NCBI GenBank assembly: GCA_934168305.1
Contig: CAKPNF010000006.1
Span: 1-64,000, forward strand
DNA length: 64,000 nucleotides
Source: an uncultured Clostridia bacterium
GTDB lineage: Bacteria; Bacillota; Clostridia; TANB77; CAG-508
Reading direction: 5' to 3'
The position numbers and the translations under genes were made by a program. A model generated the notes under the pieces. That model searched no databases. It was not told the DNA's origin and saw only the letters and a program-made list of their open reading frames with translations. Position 1 is the stretch's first letter, and the number at the start of each line of letters is the position of its first letter. Below, one piece after another: positions 8,583-16,939 of the stretch.

Positions 8583-8630
8583 CGTGGACGTTCTTTTTTG
8601 CTTTTTTTCAATCATTTAAAACACGTCCCC
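8583..8630. repeat. degenerate GGACGT palindromic element in sufB leader
   Basis: CGTGGACGT at 8583-8591 and ACACGTCCCC at 8621-8630 frame a poly-T/A-rich centre. The GGACGT cores resemble the mnmA-leader element. It lies between sufC and the sufB ribosome binding site. Confidence 0.4.
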
Positions 8631-8638
8631 TTGTTTTT

Positions 8639-9373
8639 TTATTTATATTGTGCATATCCGTTTTCTTCAATCTCTGACGCCAATTCTTGTCCACCTGTTT
8701 TAACAATTTTCCCATTAACCAAAACATGAACATAATCAACCTTTAAACTATGTAAAATTTTAGTATTATGAGTAATAATTAAAACAGCATTATTCTCATT
8801 TTTAAACATTTCAATACCCTTAGAAACTGTTTTAATTGCATCAACGTCAAGCCCTGAATCTGTTTCATCAAGAATTGCAAGTTTTGGATTTAAAACAAGC
8901 ATTTGCAAAATTTCATTTTTCTTTTTTTCTCCGCCTGAAAATCCAACATTTAAGCTTCTTTCCATATTTTTAGGATTCATATTTAATTCTTCCATATATT
9001 TCTTTAATTCATCTTTAAATTGAAATATTTTAACAGGCTCTCCTGTAATTTTATTTTTAGCATATTTTAAGAAATTTGTAACTGAAACTCCTGGTATTTC
9101 TTCTGGTAATTGGAATGACATAAATATTCCTTTTCTTGCAATTTCATCAGTTCTTGATTCTGTTATATCTTCACCATCAAATATTATTGTTCCATTTGTT
9201 TTTGTATATTCTGGATTATTTAATATTGCATTTGCTGTTGTTGTTTTTCCAGAACCATTTGGTCCCATTATTACATGGATTTCTCCTTTTTTTATATCTA
9301 AGTCTATTCCTTTTAATATTTCTTTTTCTCCTACGTTTACATGTAAATCTTTTATTTCTAATAAATTGCTCAT
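8639..9373 (-). CDS. sufC: Fe-S assembly ATPase SufC
   Basis: The ABC-type ATPase of the SufBC2D complex, cytoplasmic. Walker A GPNGSGKTT is at residues 37-45, the ABC signature is the SufC form FSGGEKKKNEI, and Walker B plus the D-loop read LAILDETDSGLD. Length (244 aa) is normal. It is first in the suf gene order C-B-D-S-U and follows the DtxR-type regulator gene. Its 5' region carries an inverted pair of family 2 palindromes. Confidence 0.97.
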   Translation of the reverse strand: MSNLLEIKDLHVNVGEKEILKGIDLDIKKGEIHVIMGPNGSGKTTTANAILNNPEYTKTNGTIIFDGEDITESRTDEIARKGIFMSFQLPEEIPGVSVTNFLKYAKNKITGEPVKIFQFKDELKKYMEELNMNPKNMERSLNVGFSGGEKKKNEILQMLVLNPKLAILDETDSGLDVDAIKTVSKGIEMFKNENNAVLIITHNTKILHSLKVDYVHVLVNGKIVKTGGQELASEIEENGYAQYK

Positions 9374-9400
9374 TATTTTAAATCCTTTCTTTTATTTCAA

Positions 9401-9486
9401 GGGATTAAGGGGCCACCACTCCAAATCCCTCTTTTATATTAATATATATAATTTTGCGGGATTTGGAGTGGTGGCCCCTTAATCCC
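9401..9486. repeat. inverted pair of family 2 palindromes upstream of sufC
   Basis: Elements 9401-9429 and 9458-9486 (29 bp each) are exact reverse complements, separated by 28 bp. Each has GGGATT/AATCCC ends and a GTGGTGGCCCC core. The pair fills the gap between the regulator's stop codon and sufC, ending about 18 nt upstream of the sufC ribosome binding site. Confidence 0.85.
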
Positions 9487-9487
9487 G

Positions 9488-9934
9488 TTATTTTTTCATA
9501 GTTCTTCTTGCACAACATCTACATTTTTCTTTATTGATATCATAATCACAGTCTAAATTTGTTAGTCCAAGTTCCTTATGCACGTATTTTGCCAATTTAT
9601 TTATTGTTTTATCCGTTATTGCTAATTTTATTTTTTCTGCTTCACTTTCAGCCTCTTCTTCTTCTAAATTTAGTACATCTTTTAAAAATACATAAACTAT
9701 GTCATATGCTTCCAAAATTTTCTTTGCTAAATCTTCTCCTTTTTCTGTAAGCTCTATTGTTCCATATGATTCATAGTTTAACAGTCCGCTGTCCTTTAAA
9801 TTATAAATTGCTTTGTTTACACTCGGTTTTGTACAATTCATTTTTTTTGCAATATCTGTTACTCTTATATTTCCATTTTGCTGTTCTAATATGTACATTG
9901 TTTTTAAGTATTCTTCTGATGCTTTTGATATCAT
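9488..9934 (-). CDS. DtxR/MntR-family metal-dependent regulator
   Basis: A 148-aa iron- or manganese-responsive repressor. An N-terminal winged helix (ITDIAKKMN-like VTDIAKKMNCTKPSVNKAI, about residues 24-43; wing TIELTEKGE) is followed by a helical metal/dimerisation domain. Unusually, it ends with a cysteine-rich tail CDYDINKEKCRCCARR, a possible extra metal or Fe-S site. It sits directly upstream of sufC and near a ZIP transporter, suggesting it controls metal uptake and Fe-S assembly. Its own promoter carries two palindromic candidate operators (see 10083-10136). Metal specificity cannot be read from the sequence. Confidence 0.88.
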   Translation of the reverse strand: MISKASEEYLKTMYILEQQNGNIRVTDIAKKMNCTKPSVNKAIYNLKDSGLLNYESYGTIELTEKGEDLAKKILEAYDIVYVFLKDVLNLEEEEAESEAEKIKLAITDKTINKLAKYVHKELGLTNLDCDYDINKEKCRCCARRTMKK

Positions 9935-9957
9935 TTTTTATCCTCTCTTTTTTCTCC

Positions 9958-10076
9958 GGGATTAAGGGGCCACCACACCAAATCCCTATAATAATTTTTG
10001 ATTTGTTATTATATATTAATATGTAATAACAAAATTATAAAAATTCAGGGATTTGGTGTGGTGGCCCCTTAATCCC
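9958..10076. repeat. inverted pair of family 2 palindromes upstream of the DtxR-type gene
   Basis: Elements 9958-9986 and 10048-10076 are exact reverse complements; the core is GTGTGGTGGCCCC. The 61-bp spacer is itself partly palindromic (TTGTTATTA...TAATAACAA), so the whole could form one long hairpin in the 5' UTR between promoter and ribosome binding site. Confidence 0.85.
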
Positions 10077-10082
10077 ATTTTT

Positions 10083-10136
10083 TGTTAACTACGGTTAACA
10101 TTATACTCTCTTATATAATGTTTGTCAAGGCTAACA
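10083..10136 (-). promoter_or_regulatory. promoter and candidate operators of the DtxR-type regulator
   Basis: On the minus strand TTGACA (10123-10128), a 17-bp spacer and TATAAT (10100-10105) form a perfect sigma-A promoter. TGTTAAC-TACG-GTTAACA (10083-10100) is a perfect 7-bp inverted repeat at the expected start site, and TGTCAAGGCTAACA (10123-10136) overlaps the -35. They resemble DtxR-family boxes and suggest autorepression. Confidence 0.75.
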
Positions 10137-10140
10137 CTCA

Positions 10141-10182
10141 AAAAAATGACACATTTTGCTAATTTTAGCATGTGTCATTTTT
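10141..10182 (-). terminator. strong hairpin terminator downstream of the ZIP unit
   Basis: A 13-bp stem (AAAAATGACACAT and its complement) with an inner GCTAA/TTAGC stem. On the minus strand a run of seven T follows. It ends the ZIP/surface-protein transcript just before the regulator promoter. Confidence 0.8.
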
Positions 10183-10194
10183 CTTTAAATTATT

Positions 10195-10578
10195 TTATTG
10201 ATTATTCAATTTATATGGTGGTGATAATTTTGCAATACCAAAACATCCACCAGCAAATAGCAACTCTCCTGTTTTAGGTAAAATATTTGGTAATATTTCT
10301 TTATGCTTTTTTTTAGTTCTAAATCATTGTTATTTGTATTGTTTTTATTTTCTGAATTTGATGGTGTCTCATTTTTATTTTCGTCATCACTTTTTCCAGT
10401 TGAATTTAATTTTATTGATATTTACTGTGTTAATTTTTCGTTTTCAAATTCTATATTTTCATCAGATGCAGTTATTTCATCTATTGTTATTTCTGTATTT
10501 CCAACATTTGCACTAGTCTTTGCTTTTAATTTAATTTCTAAAATATCTTTTTCTGTTGCTTGTTTATTAATTATGTGT
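10195..10578 (-). pseudogene. remnant of an LPXTG-anchored, cohesin-like surface protein
   Basis: Minus-strand translation shows a truncated domain (DILEIKLKAKTSANVG, then NTEITIDEITASDENIEF) that looks like the end of a cohesin-type beta-sandwich, then TAA, then a Ser/Asn/Lys linker, then after a shift in an A8 run the cell-wall anchor LPKTGELLFAGGCFGIAKL and a short tail. There is no start codon or signal peptide, one in-frame stop and one frameshift at a homopolymer. It is therefore a decayed 3' end of a sortase substrate, left between the ZIP gene and the terminator. The cohesin comparison is tentative; the LPKTG anchor is clear. Confidence 0.65.
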
Positions 10579-10588
10579 TATTTATTCT

Positions 10589-11365
10589 TTATCCTAAAGC
10601 AACATCTAATATCATCATAATTGTAAAACCTATTGCAACACCAATAGTACCAATGTTAGAATGTTCTCCAGCTTGTGACTCTGGTATCAATTCCTCTACA
10701 ACAACGTAAATCATTGCTCCTGCTGCAAAAGATAACAAATATGGCAATATTGGAACAACAGCATTTGTAAGAAGTATTGTAATAATTGCACCAATTGGCT
10801 CAACAATTCCTGATAGAGCTCCATATAAAAACGCTCTTGGCTTTGATACCCCTTCACTTTTTAATGGCATTGAAATAATTGCACCCTCTGGAAAATTTTG
10901 AATTGCAATTCCTACTGCTAGTGCAAAAGCTCCTGTCATTGTAATTCCAGCATTTTGTGCCAAAGCTCCTGCAAACGTAACTCCAACTGCCATACCTTCT
11001 GGTATATTGTGCAATGTTACTGCAAATACCATCATTGTCGTCTTTTTTAATTTTGATTTTATTCCTTCTGGTTTTACACTTTTCAAATGCATATGTGGAA
11101 TTACACTATCTAATATTAGTAAAAATACAATTCCAAGCAAAAATCCTATTGCAGCTGGAATCCATGCTGTTTTTCCCTGTGATTCCGTCATTTCTATTGA
11201 TGGTATTAATAATGACCACACTGATGCTGCTATCATTACTCCTGATGCAAATCCTAATAATATTTTTTCAACTTTTTTGTTCATTTCTTTTTTCATTAAG
11301 AATACCATTGCGGCACCTAGCGTTGTACCTAAAAATGGTATTGCTAAACCTAAAAATATTTGCAT
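10589..11365 (-). CDS. ZIP-family divalent metal transporter
   Basis: A 258-aa membrane protein of about eight helices that imports zinc, iron or manganese. The two metal-site helices carry HNIPEGMAVG and QNFPEGAIIS, diagnostic of ZIP (GufA-like) transporters, and a third conserved GIVEPIGAI segment follows. The cytoplasmic loop after helix 3 has HMH. It sits 0.6 kb from the DtxR-type regulator, which may control it, though no operator was seen directly upstream. Confidence 0.93.
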   Translation of the reverse strand: MQIFLGLAIPFLGTTLGAAMVFLMKKEMNKKVEKILLGFASGVMIAASVWSLLIPSIEMTESQGKTAWIPAAIGFLLGIVFLLILDSVIPHMHLKSVKPEGIKSKLKKTTMMVFAVTLHNIPEGMAVGVTFAGALAQNAGITMTGAFALAVGIAIQNFPEGAIISMPLKSEGVSKPRAFLYGALSGIVEPIGAIITILLTNAVVPILPYLLSFAAGAMIYVVVEELIPESQAGEHSNIGTIGVAIGFTIMMILDVALG

Positions 11366-11383
11366 AATTTTATCTCTTTTCTT

Positions 11384-11512
11384 TTATTTTTTCAAAAATT
11401 CATTTGTTAAAAATTCCTGTTCATTTTCATTATTTCCCAAAAACTCAAATTTAAGTATCATATTTTCTATAAAATTTTGACGCCGTTCAAAATTGTAATT
11501 ATTTTTCAACAC
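11384..11512 (-). CDS. possible small protein, 42 aa
   Basis: An open frame starting GTG/TTG and ending 18 nt before the ZIP start codon. It reads LKNNYNFERRQNFIENMILK and continues to NEFLKK. A weak AAGGGAAA lies upstream. It contains an in-frame CGG (11483-11485). It may be a microprotein of the ZIP operon or a remnant of a larger gene; I do not recognise it. Confidence 0.3.
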   Translation of the reverse strand: MLKNNYNFERRQNFIENMILKFEFLGNNENEQEFLTNEFLKK

Positions 11513-11524
11513 TATTCATTTCCC

Positions 11525-11682
11525 TTCAAACTAGAAGCCATATTTTATTTCTTCCAATATCTCTTAAATTCCATCTTGTAGAAATTGATGCTTTTTTGAA
11601 TATTCCTTTTGTTGTTAAGTCAAAATTTGTGTCATGAAATTGTTTACCATAAACATAAGGATTTGGATTATGATATTATGAT
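11525..11682 (-). pseudogene. short coding remnant in the ileS-ZIP gap
   Basis: About 45 codons open on the minus strand (including NPYVYGKQFHDTNFDL and STRWNLRDIGRNKIWLLV, then TGA) with protein-like composition but no start codon. With the preceding ORF it explains most of the 510-bp gap at 11366-11876. The source gene is not recognised. Confidence 0.35.
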
Positions 11683-11808
11683 TAACTTGGTTATTGAGAA
11701 CATATTGAATTTTATGTAAAATCGTGTTATAATTTTAATTATTATGCTAAGTGCATATTTATATAGATTATATTTTCTTTTTATTATATAAAATCAAATA
11801 ATTGTATA

Positions 11809-11851
11809 ACAAACCCACATAAAGTTTCTTATAATCTTTATGCAGGTTTGT
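11809..11851 (-). terminator. ileS terminator
   Basis: ACAAACCcaCATAAAG pairs with CTTTATGcaGGTTTGT around an 11-nt loop, 26 nt beyond the ileS stop. It also has a T-run on the plus strand, so it may act both ways. Confidence 0.75.
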
Positions 11852-11876
11852 TTTTTATATTTTATATTACTTAATT

Positions 11877-14800
11877 TTATACAACTTCAACATCTAATTT
11901 CAAGTTTTCTCCATTGATATTTGTTTCTGTATAATCAGTTCTTTCTGCATCATAAACAATATCTAATGCCAAAGTATCATGTTTAATTAAATCTGCATTT
12001 TGTTTAATTACATTTTCAAGCATCTCATTTCCAGATACATAAAGATTTATTTTATCTAAAACTTCAAATCCTTTGTCTTTTCTCATATTTTGAACTTTTG
12101 ATAATACTTCTCTTACATATCCTTCTTCTTTAAGTTCTTGAGTAATGTGTGTATCTAGTACAACACCTATTTCGCCTTCACCAGCAAATGCAAATCCTTC
12201 TTTACCATTCATTGTAATTAATAAATTTTCTGAATTTAAACCAATTTGTGTATCATCTATTTCAATGTATTCTACACCACCATTTTTTACTGTATTTGCT
12301 AAATCCATTTGATTCTTCTTAGCAATTTCTTCTTTTATTCTAGGAATTAATCTTCCATATTCTCTTCCTAAAACTGGTAGATTTGGCTTGATTTCAAAAT
12401 TAACGTAATCTGACATTTCTGCTCCAAGTTCTACTTTTTTAACATTTAGTTCTTCTTTTACTATATCTTCATAATATTCTGGTAATGTATCTATTGATAT
12501 TAGCATTTCTGATAATGGTTGTCTATTCTTGATATTTACAGAGTTTCTAGCACTTCTTCCAAGTTTTACTATTGTATATGCTAAATCCATTTCTTGTTCT
12601 AGTTTAGTATCAACTGCTGTGGCATCATATTCTGGCCATGTACATAAATGTACACTTTCAGGTGCTGTTTCATCTAAGCCTACTACTAAGTTTTGATAAA
12701 TTGCATCTGTCATAAATGGTACAAATGGTGCTGATACTTTTGCTAATTTTACTAAAACTTCATATAATGTTACATATGCACCTATTTTATCATCCGTTAA
12801 TTCTTGGCTCCAGAATCTTTCTCTGTTTCTACGTACATACCAATTTGAAAGTTCGTCTGTAAATGCTTCTATTTGAAGTGCTGCACTTGTTATATCATAT
12901 TTGTCTAATTTTTCATCTACTTCTTTTATTAAAGTATTTAATTTAGAAATTATCCATTTATCCATTACATTTGTAATTTTAAAATCTTTGTATTTTAATG
13001 GATTGAATTGGTCAATTTCTGCATATAGAACATAGAATGAATATACATTCCATAATGTACTTAAAAATCCTCTTTGTGTTTCTTGTACATTTTCTAGTCC
13101 TAATCTTGTTGGTAACCATGGTGCACTACATGTATAGAAATGCCATCTTGTTGCATCTGCCCCAACTTCGTTTAATAATAACATTGGGTCTACACCATTT
13201 CCTTTTGATTTAGACATTTTTTGACCTTTTGAGTCTAAAACATGTCCTAAAACTATACAGTTTTCAAATGGTGTTCTTCCAAATAAAGCTGTCCCTAAAG
13301 CTGTTAATGTATAGAACCATCCTCTGGTTTGATCAATTGCTTCTGAAATAAATTGTGCTGGAAAGTTTTTGTCAAACAATTCTTTATTTTCAAATGGATA
13401 ATGTAATTGTGCAAATGGCATTGATCCAGAATCAAACCAGCAGTCAATAACTTCTTTTGCTCTTGTCATTTTCTTACCACACTTAGGGCATTTTAAATGA
13501 ACATTATCTATATATGGTTTGTGTAATTCTATGTCCTCTGGACAATCAATTGCTTTTTCTTTTAATTCTGCAATACTTCCAATACATTCTTGATGTCCAC
13601 AATTTTCATCTTCACAAGTCCAAATTGGAAGTGGTGTTCCCCAATATCTGTCTCTTGAAATTCCCCAATCAATTACATTTTCTAGGAATTTTCCAAATCT
13701 TCCTGTTCTAATTGTGTCTGGATACCAATTCACTTTGTTGTTATTTGCAACTAATTCATCTCTTAGTTTGCTCATTGCAACAAACCAACTTTCTTTTGGA
13801 TAGTAAAGTAATGGTGTGTCACATCTCCAACAATGTGGATATGAGTGCATGTGTTTTTCTTTACTGAATAATTTGTTTTCATTTGCTAACCATTTACAAA
13901 TATCTTCGTTACAGTCTCTTACAAATCTACCTGCCCAAGGTTCTACTTCTGGTACAAATTTTCCTGTTTTATCTACTAAGTTTACAAAAGCTATTCCATT
14001 TTGTTTTGCAACTAAACTATCATCTTCACCATATGCTGGTGCAATATGAACTATTCCTGTACCATCTGTTAGTGTTACATAATCACCGTGAATTACTTCA
14101 AATGCCTTTCCATCTACTTTAGCAAATGGCATTAATTGCTCATATTTTACTCCTAATAATTCTTCACCTTTGAATTCTTTTACAATTTCATATGGTGTTT
14201 CTTTTAATACTGATTCAATTAAATCTTTTGCCAATATATAATTTTCATATTTTGGTTCATCATCTGTTCCAATATTTGCTTTTACTTCAGCATAAGTATA
14301 TGATTTATTTACACATAATGCTAGGTTTGATGGTAATGTCCAAGGAGTTGTTGTCCAAGCAAGTATATATGTGTTTTCTTTATCTAGAACTTTAAATTTA
14401 GCAACACAAGTTAAATCTTTTACATCTTTATACCCTTGCGCTACTTCATGTGAAGATAAAGCTGTTCCACATCTAGGACAATATGGCATAACTTTGTGTC
14501 CTTCATACAAAAGACCTTTTTCCCATAATTGACTTAAAGCCCACCAAACAGATTCAATATAATCATTGTGGTATGTTACATATGGATGTTCCATATCAAC
14601 CCAATATCCAACTTTATTTGTCATTTCTTCCCACATATGAACATATGTGAAAACACTATCTTTACATTCTTTAACGAATTTTTCTACACCATATTCCTCG
14701 ATTTGTTGTTTACCAGAAATACCAAGTTTTTTCTCAATTTCAAGTTCAACTGGAAGACCATGTGTATCCCATCCTGCTTTTCTATCAACATGATATCCCT

Positions 14801-15023
14801 TCATAACTTTATATCTTGGTATAATATCTTTCATAACCCTAGTCTCGATATGTCCAACATGTGGTTTTCCATTAGCTGTTGGAGGTCCATCATAAAATGT
14901 AAAATATCTTTGACCTTTATTCATATCAAAGTTTTTCTTAATTATATCTTTTTTCTTCCAGTTTTCTGCAACCTCTCTTTCCATTCCTACAAAGCCATCT
15001 TTTAATTCAACTTTCTTATACAT
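11877..15023 (-). CDS. ileS: isoleucyl-tRNA synthetase, type 2
   Basis: Charges tRNA-Ile. The HIGH motif is HVGH (residues 55-58, in PPTANGKPHVGH), KMSKSKGN lies near residue 600, and the CP1 editing domain is present. Cys pairs CPRCG, CEDENC and CPKCG suggest zinc sites. GWDTHGLPVELEIEKKLG and the 1,048-aa length mark the eukaryote-like type-2 IleRS, a class known for low mupirocin sensitivity. The ATG at 15023 follows AAGGAGG; an upstream in-frame ATG lies inside a palindromic repeat and is rejected. It is the last gene of a unit headed by a T-box leader. Confidence 0.97.
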   Translation of the reverse strand: MYKKVELKDGFVGMEREVAENWKKKDIIKKNFDMNKGQRYFTFYDGPPTANGKPHVGHIETRVMKDIIPRYKVMKGYHVDRKAGWDTHGLPVELEIEKKLGISGKQQIEEYGVEKFVKECKDSVFTYVHMWEEMTNKVGYWVDMEHPYVTYHNDYIESVWWALSQLWEKGLLYEGHKVMPYCPRCGTALSSHEVAQGYKDVKDLTCVAKFKVLDKENTYILAWTTTPWTLPSNLALCVNKSYTYAEVKANIGTDDEPKYENYILAKDLIESVLKETPYEIVKEFKGEELLGVKYEQLMPFAKVDGKAFEVIHGDYVTLTDGTGIVHIAPAYGEDDSLVAKQNGIAFVNLVDKTGKFVPEVEPWAGRFVRDCNEDICKWLANENKLFSKEKHMHSYPHCWRCDTPLLYYPKESWFVAMSKLRDELVANNNKVNWYPDTIRTGRFGKFLENVIDWGISRDRYWGTPLPIWTCEDENCGHQECIGSIAELKEKAIDCPEDIELHKPYIDNVHLKCPKCGKKMTRAKEVIDCWFDSGSMPFAQLHYPFENKELFDKNFPAQFISEAIDQTRGWFYTLTALGTALFGRTPFENCIVLGHVLDSKGQKMSKSKGNGVDPMLLLNEVGADATRWHFYTCSAPWLPTRLGLENVQETQRGFLSTLWNVYSFYVLYAEIDQFNPLKYKDFKITNVMDKWIISKLNTLIKEVDEKLDKYDITSAALQIEAFTDELSNWYVRRNRERFWSQELTDDKIGAYVTLYEVLVKLAKVSAPFVPFMTDAIYQNLVVGLDETAPESVHLCTWPEYDATAVDTKLEQEMDLAYTIVKLGRSARNSVNIKNRQPLSEMLISIDTLPEYYEDIVKEELNVKKVELGAEMSDYVNFEIKPNLPVLGREYGRLIPRIKEEIAKKNQMDLANTVKNGGVEYIEIDDTQIGLNSENLLITMNGKEGFAFAGEGEIGVVLDTHITQELKEEGYVREVLSKVQNMRKDKGFEVLDKINLYVSGNEMLENVIKQNADLIKHDTLALDIVYDAERTDYTETNINGENLKLDVEVV

Positions 15024-15039
15024 AAAAATTCCTCCTTTT

Positions 15040-15071
15040 TGAGACATTTGGGACAGTCCTAATTTGTCTCA
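15040..15071. repeat. family 1 palindrome in ileS 5' region
   Basis: A 32-bp element with TGAGACA ends and a GGACAGTCC core. It lies 3 nt upstream of the ileS AGGAGG. The flanking TTTTGTCG string is shared with the copies at 7017 and 60891, so the repeat unit is longer than the palindrome. Confidence 0.8.
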
Positions 15072-15111
15072 TTATTTTTGTTTTATTTTGTCGTTTTTTG
15101 TCTTTTGTGTT

Positions 15112-15366
15112 TTATTTAAAGTTTTTAGCTACACTTTCTATATTTTGTAACTCAAATCTATATTTTTGTTTTACATTTGGATATTTTTCATGGTCTACTT
15201 CTGATAAAAACATTTCTTTTGGTCTTACCCATAAACTTCCATCTTCATATAATCGTCTGTATAATACCATTTCTTCTGTTGTTTCAGAGTTTTTTACTAT
15301 TCCTTCTACGATGTAGTAATTTCCTTTAAAATGTTTGTAAATTCCATTAATTTTTAGTTCTTGCAT
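15112..15366 (-). CDS. DUF1653 domain protein
   Basis: An 84-aa protein matching the DUF1653 pattern: GIYKHFKGNYYIVEGIVKNSE, then VLYRRLYEDGSLWVRP and MFLSEV. The fold is a small SH3-like beta barrel; function is unknown. The ATG at 15366 has GAGAGG at good spacing, better than the GTG three codons earlier. It lies between the CheD-like gene and ileS, probably in one T-box-controlled transcript. Confidence 0.85.
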   Translation of the reverse strand: MQELKINGIYKHFKGNYYIVEGIVKNSETTEEMVLYRRLYEDGSLWVRPKEMFLSEVDHEKYPNVKQKYRFELQNIESVAKNFK

Positions 15367-15388
15367 CTTTTTCACCTCTCTTTTACTT

Positions 15389-15985
15389 TTATATTCTTTC
15401 TGTATCCTGATTTTCTACAGTTTTAGTATTTTTACAAAGTTGTGTTAAGCTAATCTTTTTATCATCCTCTAATATAATATCTCCATTTCTAGAATCCAAA
15501 ACAAGGCTAAATGCATTTAAATTTGGCGTTCTATAAACATTTATATTTTGTTTCTTTAGTTTACTAAAAATATTTAGCAAATCTTTTTCAATAATTCTTC
15601 TACCTAAACTACTTTCTTCTAAAGGTCTAACTCCAAGTATTATGCCTATATTAATTGTTTCTGTAATCTTGTCTTTACATTTTAATATTTCATTATATAA
15701 GTCTTCTATCTTTTTACATTTTATTGGATTTCCTTGTTCATCAGTATAAAAATCTGATTCTACTGTGCGCATATTCATATGTGCTAAATATGAAAAATCT
15801 TTGCACCATCCATACAGAGCTATACATGATTGTAAACCTACTGTTAACAACAATGGCTTTTCTTTATTTGCAACAGCATATTCTCTCATATTTACAGATT
15901 GAACTAATTCTATTTCGTCATCTTTTAGTTTTATATCCATTACATTTAATGCATGTTTTATAATTTCTTGATTATTATTTTCCAT
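15389..15985 (-). CDS. CheD-like protein, T-box controlled
   Basis: A 198-aa protein. LLTVGLQSCIALYGW and, 25 residues on, LAHMNMRT match the layout of CheD chemoreceptor deamidases, where a Cys and a following His form the active site (here the Cys in LQSCIA and the His in AHMN). No chemotaxis genes are nearby and the rest is divergent, so the substrate is unknown. It is the first gene after a T-box leader and is followed by DUF1653 and ileS, so its expression may rise when tRNA-Ile is uncharged. Confidence 0.6.
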   Translation of the reverse strand: MENNNQEIIKHALNVMDIKLKDDEIELVQSVNMREYAVANKEKPLLLTVGLQSCIALYGWCKDFSYLAHMNMRTVESDFYTDEQGNPIKCKKIEDLYNEILKCKDKITETINIGIILGVRPLEESSLGRRIIEKDLLNIFSKLKKQNINVYRTPNLNAFSLVLDSRNGDIILEDDKKISLTQLCKNTKTVENQDTERI

Positions 15986-16025
15986 CTATTTCCTCACAAA
16001 CATATTATAATAAAAAATTAACATC

Positions 16026-16334
16026 AAAAAACTCTATTTCATCCTACATAGGACGAAATAGAGTTTAAATTCCGTGGTACCACCTAAATTGAAAATAAAT
16101 TAATTTATTTTCCACTTATTATCTTTAACGCAGATTTACGTTTGAACTTACTCATTATTTACATTGATTATCTTTTTATTTTCAATACTAATCAATATAT
16201 TTAAGTTGTTCAGTTCAAAAACAGTTAGGTGATAATAAATTATTTTTACTTACCAAATTTTCAGCTTCCTTTGGCTCTCTAAAAGTTATTTTATAATTTA
16301 TGTTGTCCTTACTTTTGTTTTTTCTTTTAATTTA
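16026..16334 (-). promoter_or_regulatory. T-box leader of the cheD-like / DUF1653 / ileS unit
   Basis: The minus strand carries the T-box core GGTGGTACCACGG (about 16072-16084), upstream stem I sequence with AGAGAGCC, and a terminator AACTCTATTTC...GAAATAGAGTTTTTT (16026-16066) that can be replaced by the antiterminator. Uncharged tRNA binding would allow read-through. An ATC at 16231-16233 (read on minus) is a candidate specifier codon for isoleucine, consistent with ileS downstream; its placement in the specifier loop was not proven. Confidence 0.9.
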
Positions 16335-16340
16335 CATATT

Positions 16341-16368
16341 ATTATATCACATTTTTTTTGAATTTCAA
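16341..16368 (-). promoter_or_regulatory. promoter of the T-box transcript
   Basis: TTGAAA (16363-16368), 16-bp spacer, TATAAT (16341-16346), with a TG near the -10. The start would fall about 10 nt before stem I of the leader. Confidence 0.75.
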
Positions 16369-16392
16369 GACTTTTTTATATTAAAAATAAAA

Positions 16393-16434
16393 AAAGAGAT
16401 GATTTTTATGTCTAGCATATTTTATCATCTCTTT
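16393..16434 (-). terminator. terminator of the 113-aa membrane gene
   Basis: An 11-bp stem AAAGAGATGAT with its complement, 20-nt loop, followed on the minus strand by a T7 run. It insulates the gene from the T-box promoter. Confidence 0.85.
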
Positions 16435-16466
16435 CGACTAATTTGCTTTTATATATTTTAATGTTA

Positions 16467-16808
16467 TTAAACATTTTTAAACAACCAATCGATACCCTTA
16501 CTATTTATAGTCTTTTTATTATATTCTTTAGCTTCAACCTCATCTGCCCACAAATATGCTAAAAATGTTACTAGTAAAAATACAAAATCTATAGCCATAT
16601 TCATACATAGTTTAGAATATAAATATGAAAATTCTGGTGTTAATGTTAGCATTTGTATTGTGTGTATAACTAAGTCAATTAAAAAAGCAAATAAAGGTAT
16701 TACTGCTATCATACTTTTCTTTATTTCTTGTGATAAAAATATAAATAAAACTGTAGCTATTACTACTAAAATTAATGTAAGTACATTTGTCAAATCAAAT
16801 ATAAACAT
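16467..16808 (-). CDS. small membrane protein, 113 aa
   Basis: Not recognised. Three hydrophobic segments (about residues 8-28, 33-54 and 68-90) with a short hydrophilic C-terminus ending GIDWLFKNV. The start is followed directly by a hydrophobic stretch, so it inserts in the membrane. It is a single-gene unit between glmM and a terminator. No link to its neighbours can be made. Confidence 0.6.
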   Translation of the reverse strand: MFIFDLTNVLTLILVVIATVLFIFLSQEIKKSMIAVIPLFAFLIDLVIHTIQMLTLTPEFSYLYSKLCMNMAIDFVFLLVTFLAYLWADEVEAKEYNKKTINSKGIDWLFKNV

Positions 16809-16939
16809 TTTTCATTACCCCTTTTTTCTCTTTTGTTATTATAAATATAATATCATTATTTTTGTTTTTATTCAATATATTTCTTGTTACTTTAATATGA
16901 CATTTTTATTTCAGTTATATTACATTTATTTATGCAATT

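Noticed and set aside
8550..8615. Upstream ATG start for sufB adding 22 residues
   Set aside because: The extra segment is encoded by a degenerate palindromic repeat and the ATG at 8549 has the better ribosome binding site and normal length.
10195..10578. Treating the LPXTG fragment as another CGGA frameshift
   Set aside because: Its shift is in an A8 run and it also has an in-frame stop and no start; there is no CGG, so it is ordinary decay.
13514..15005. Plus-strand open frames inside ileS
   Set aside because: They are shadows of a conserved gene and have no ribosome binding sites.
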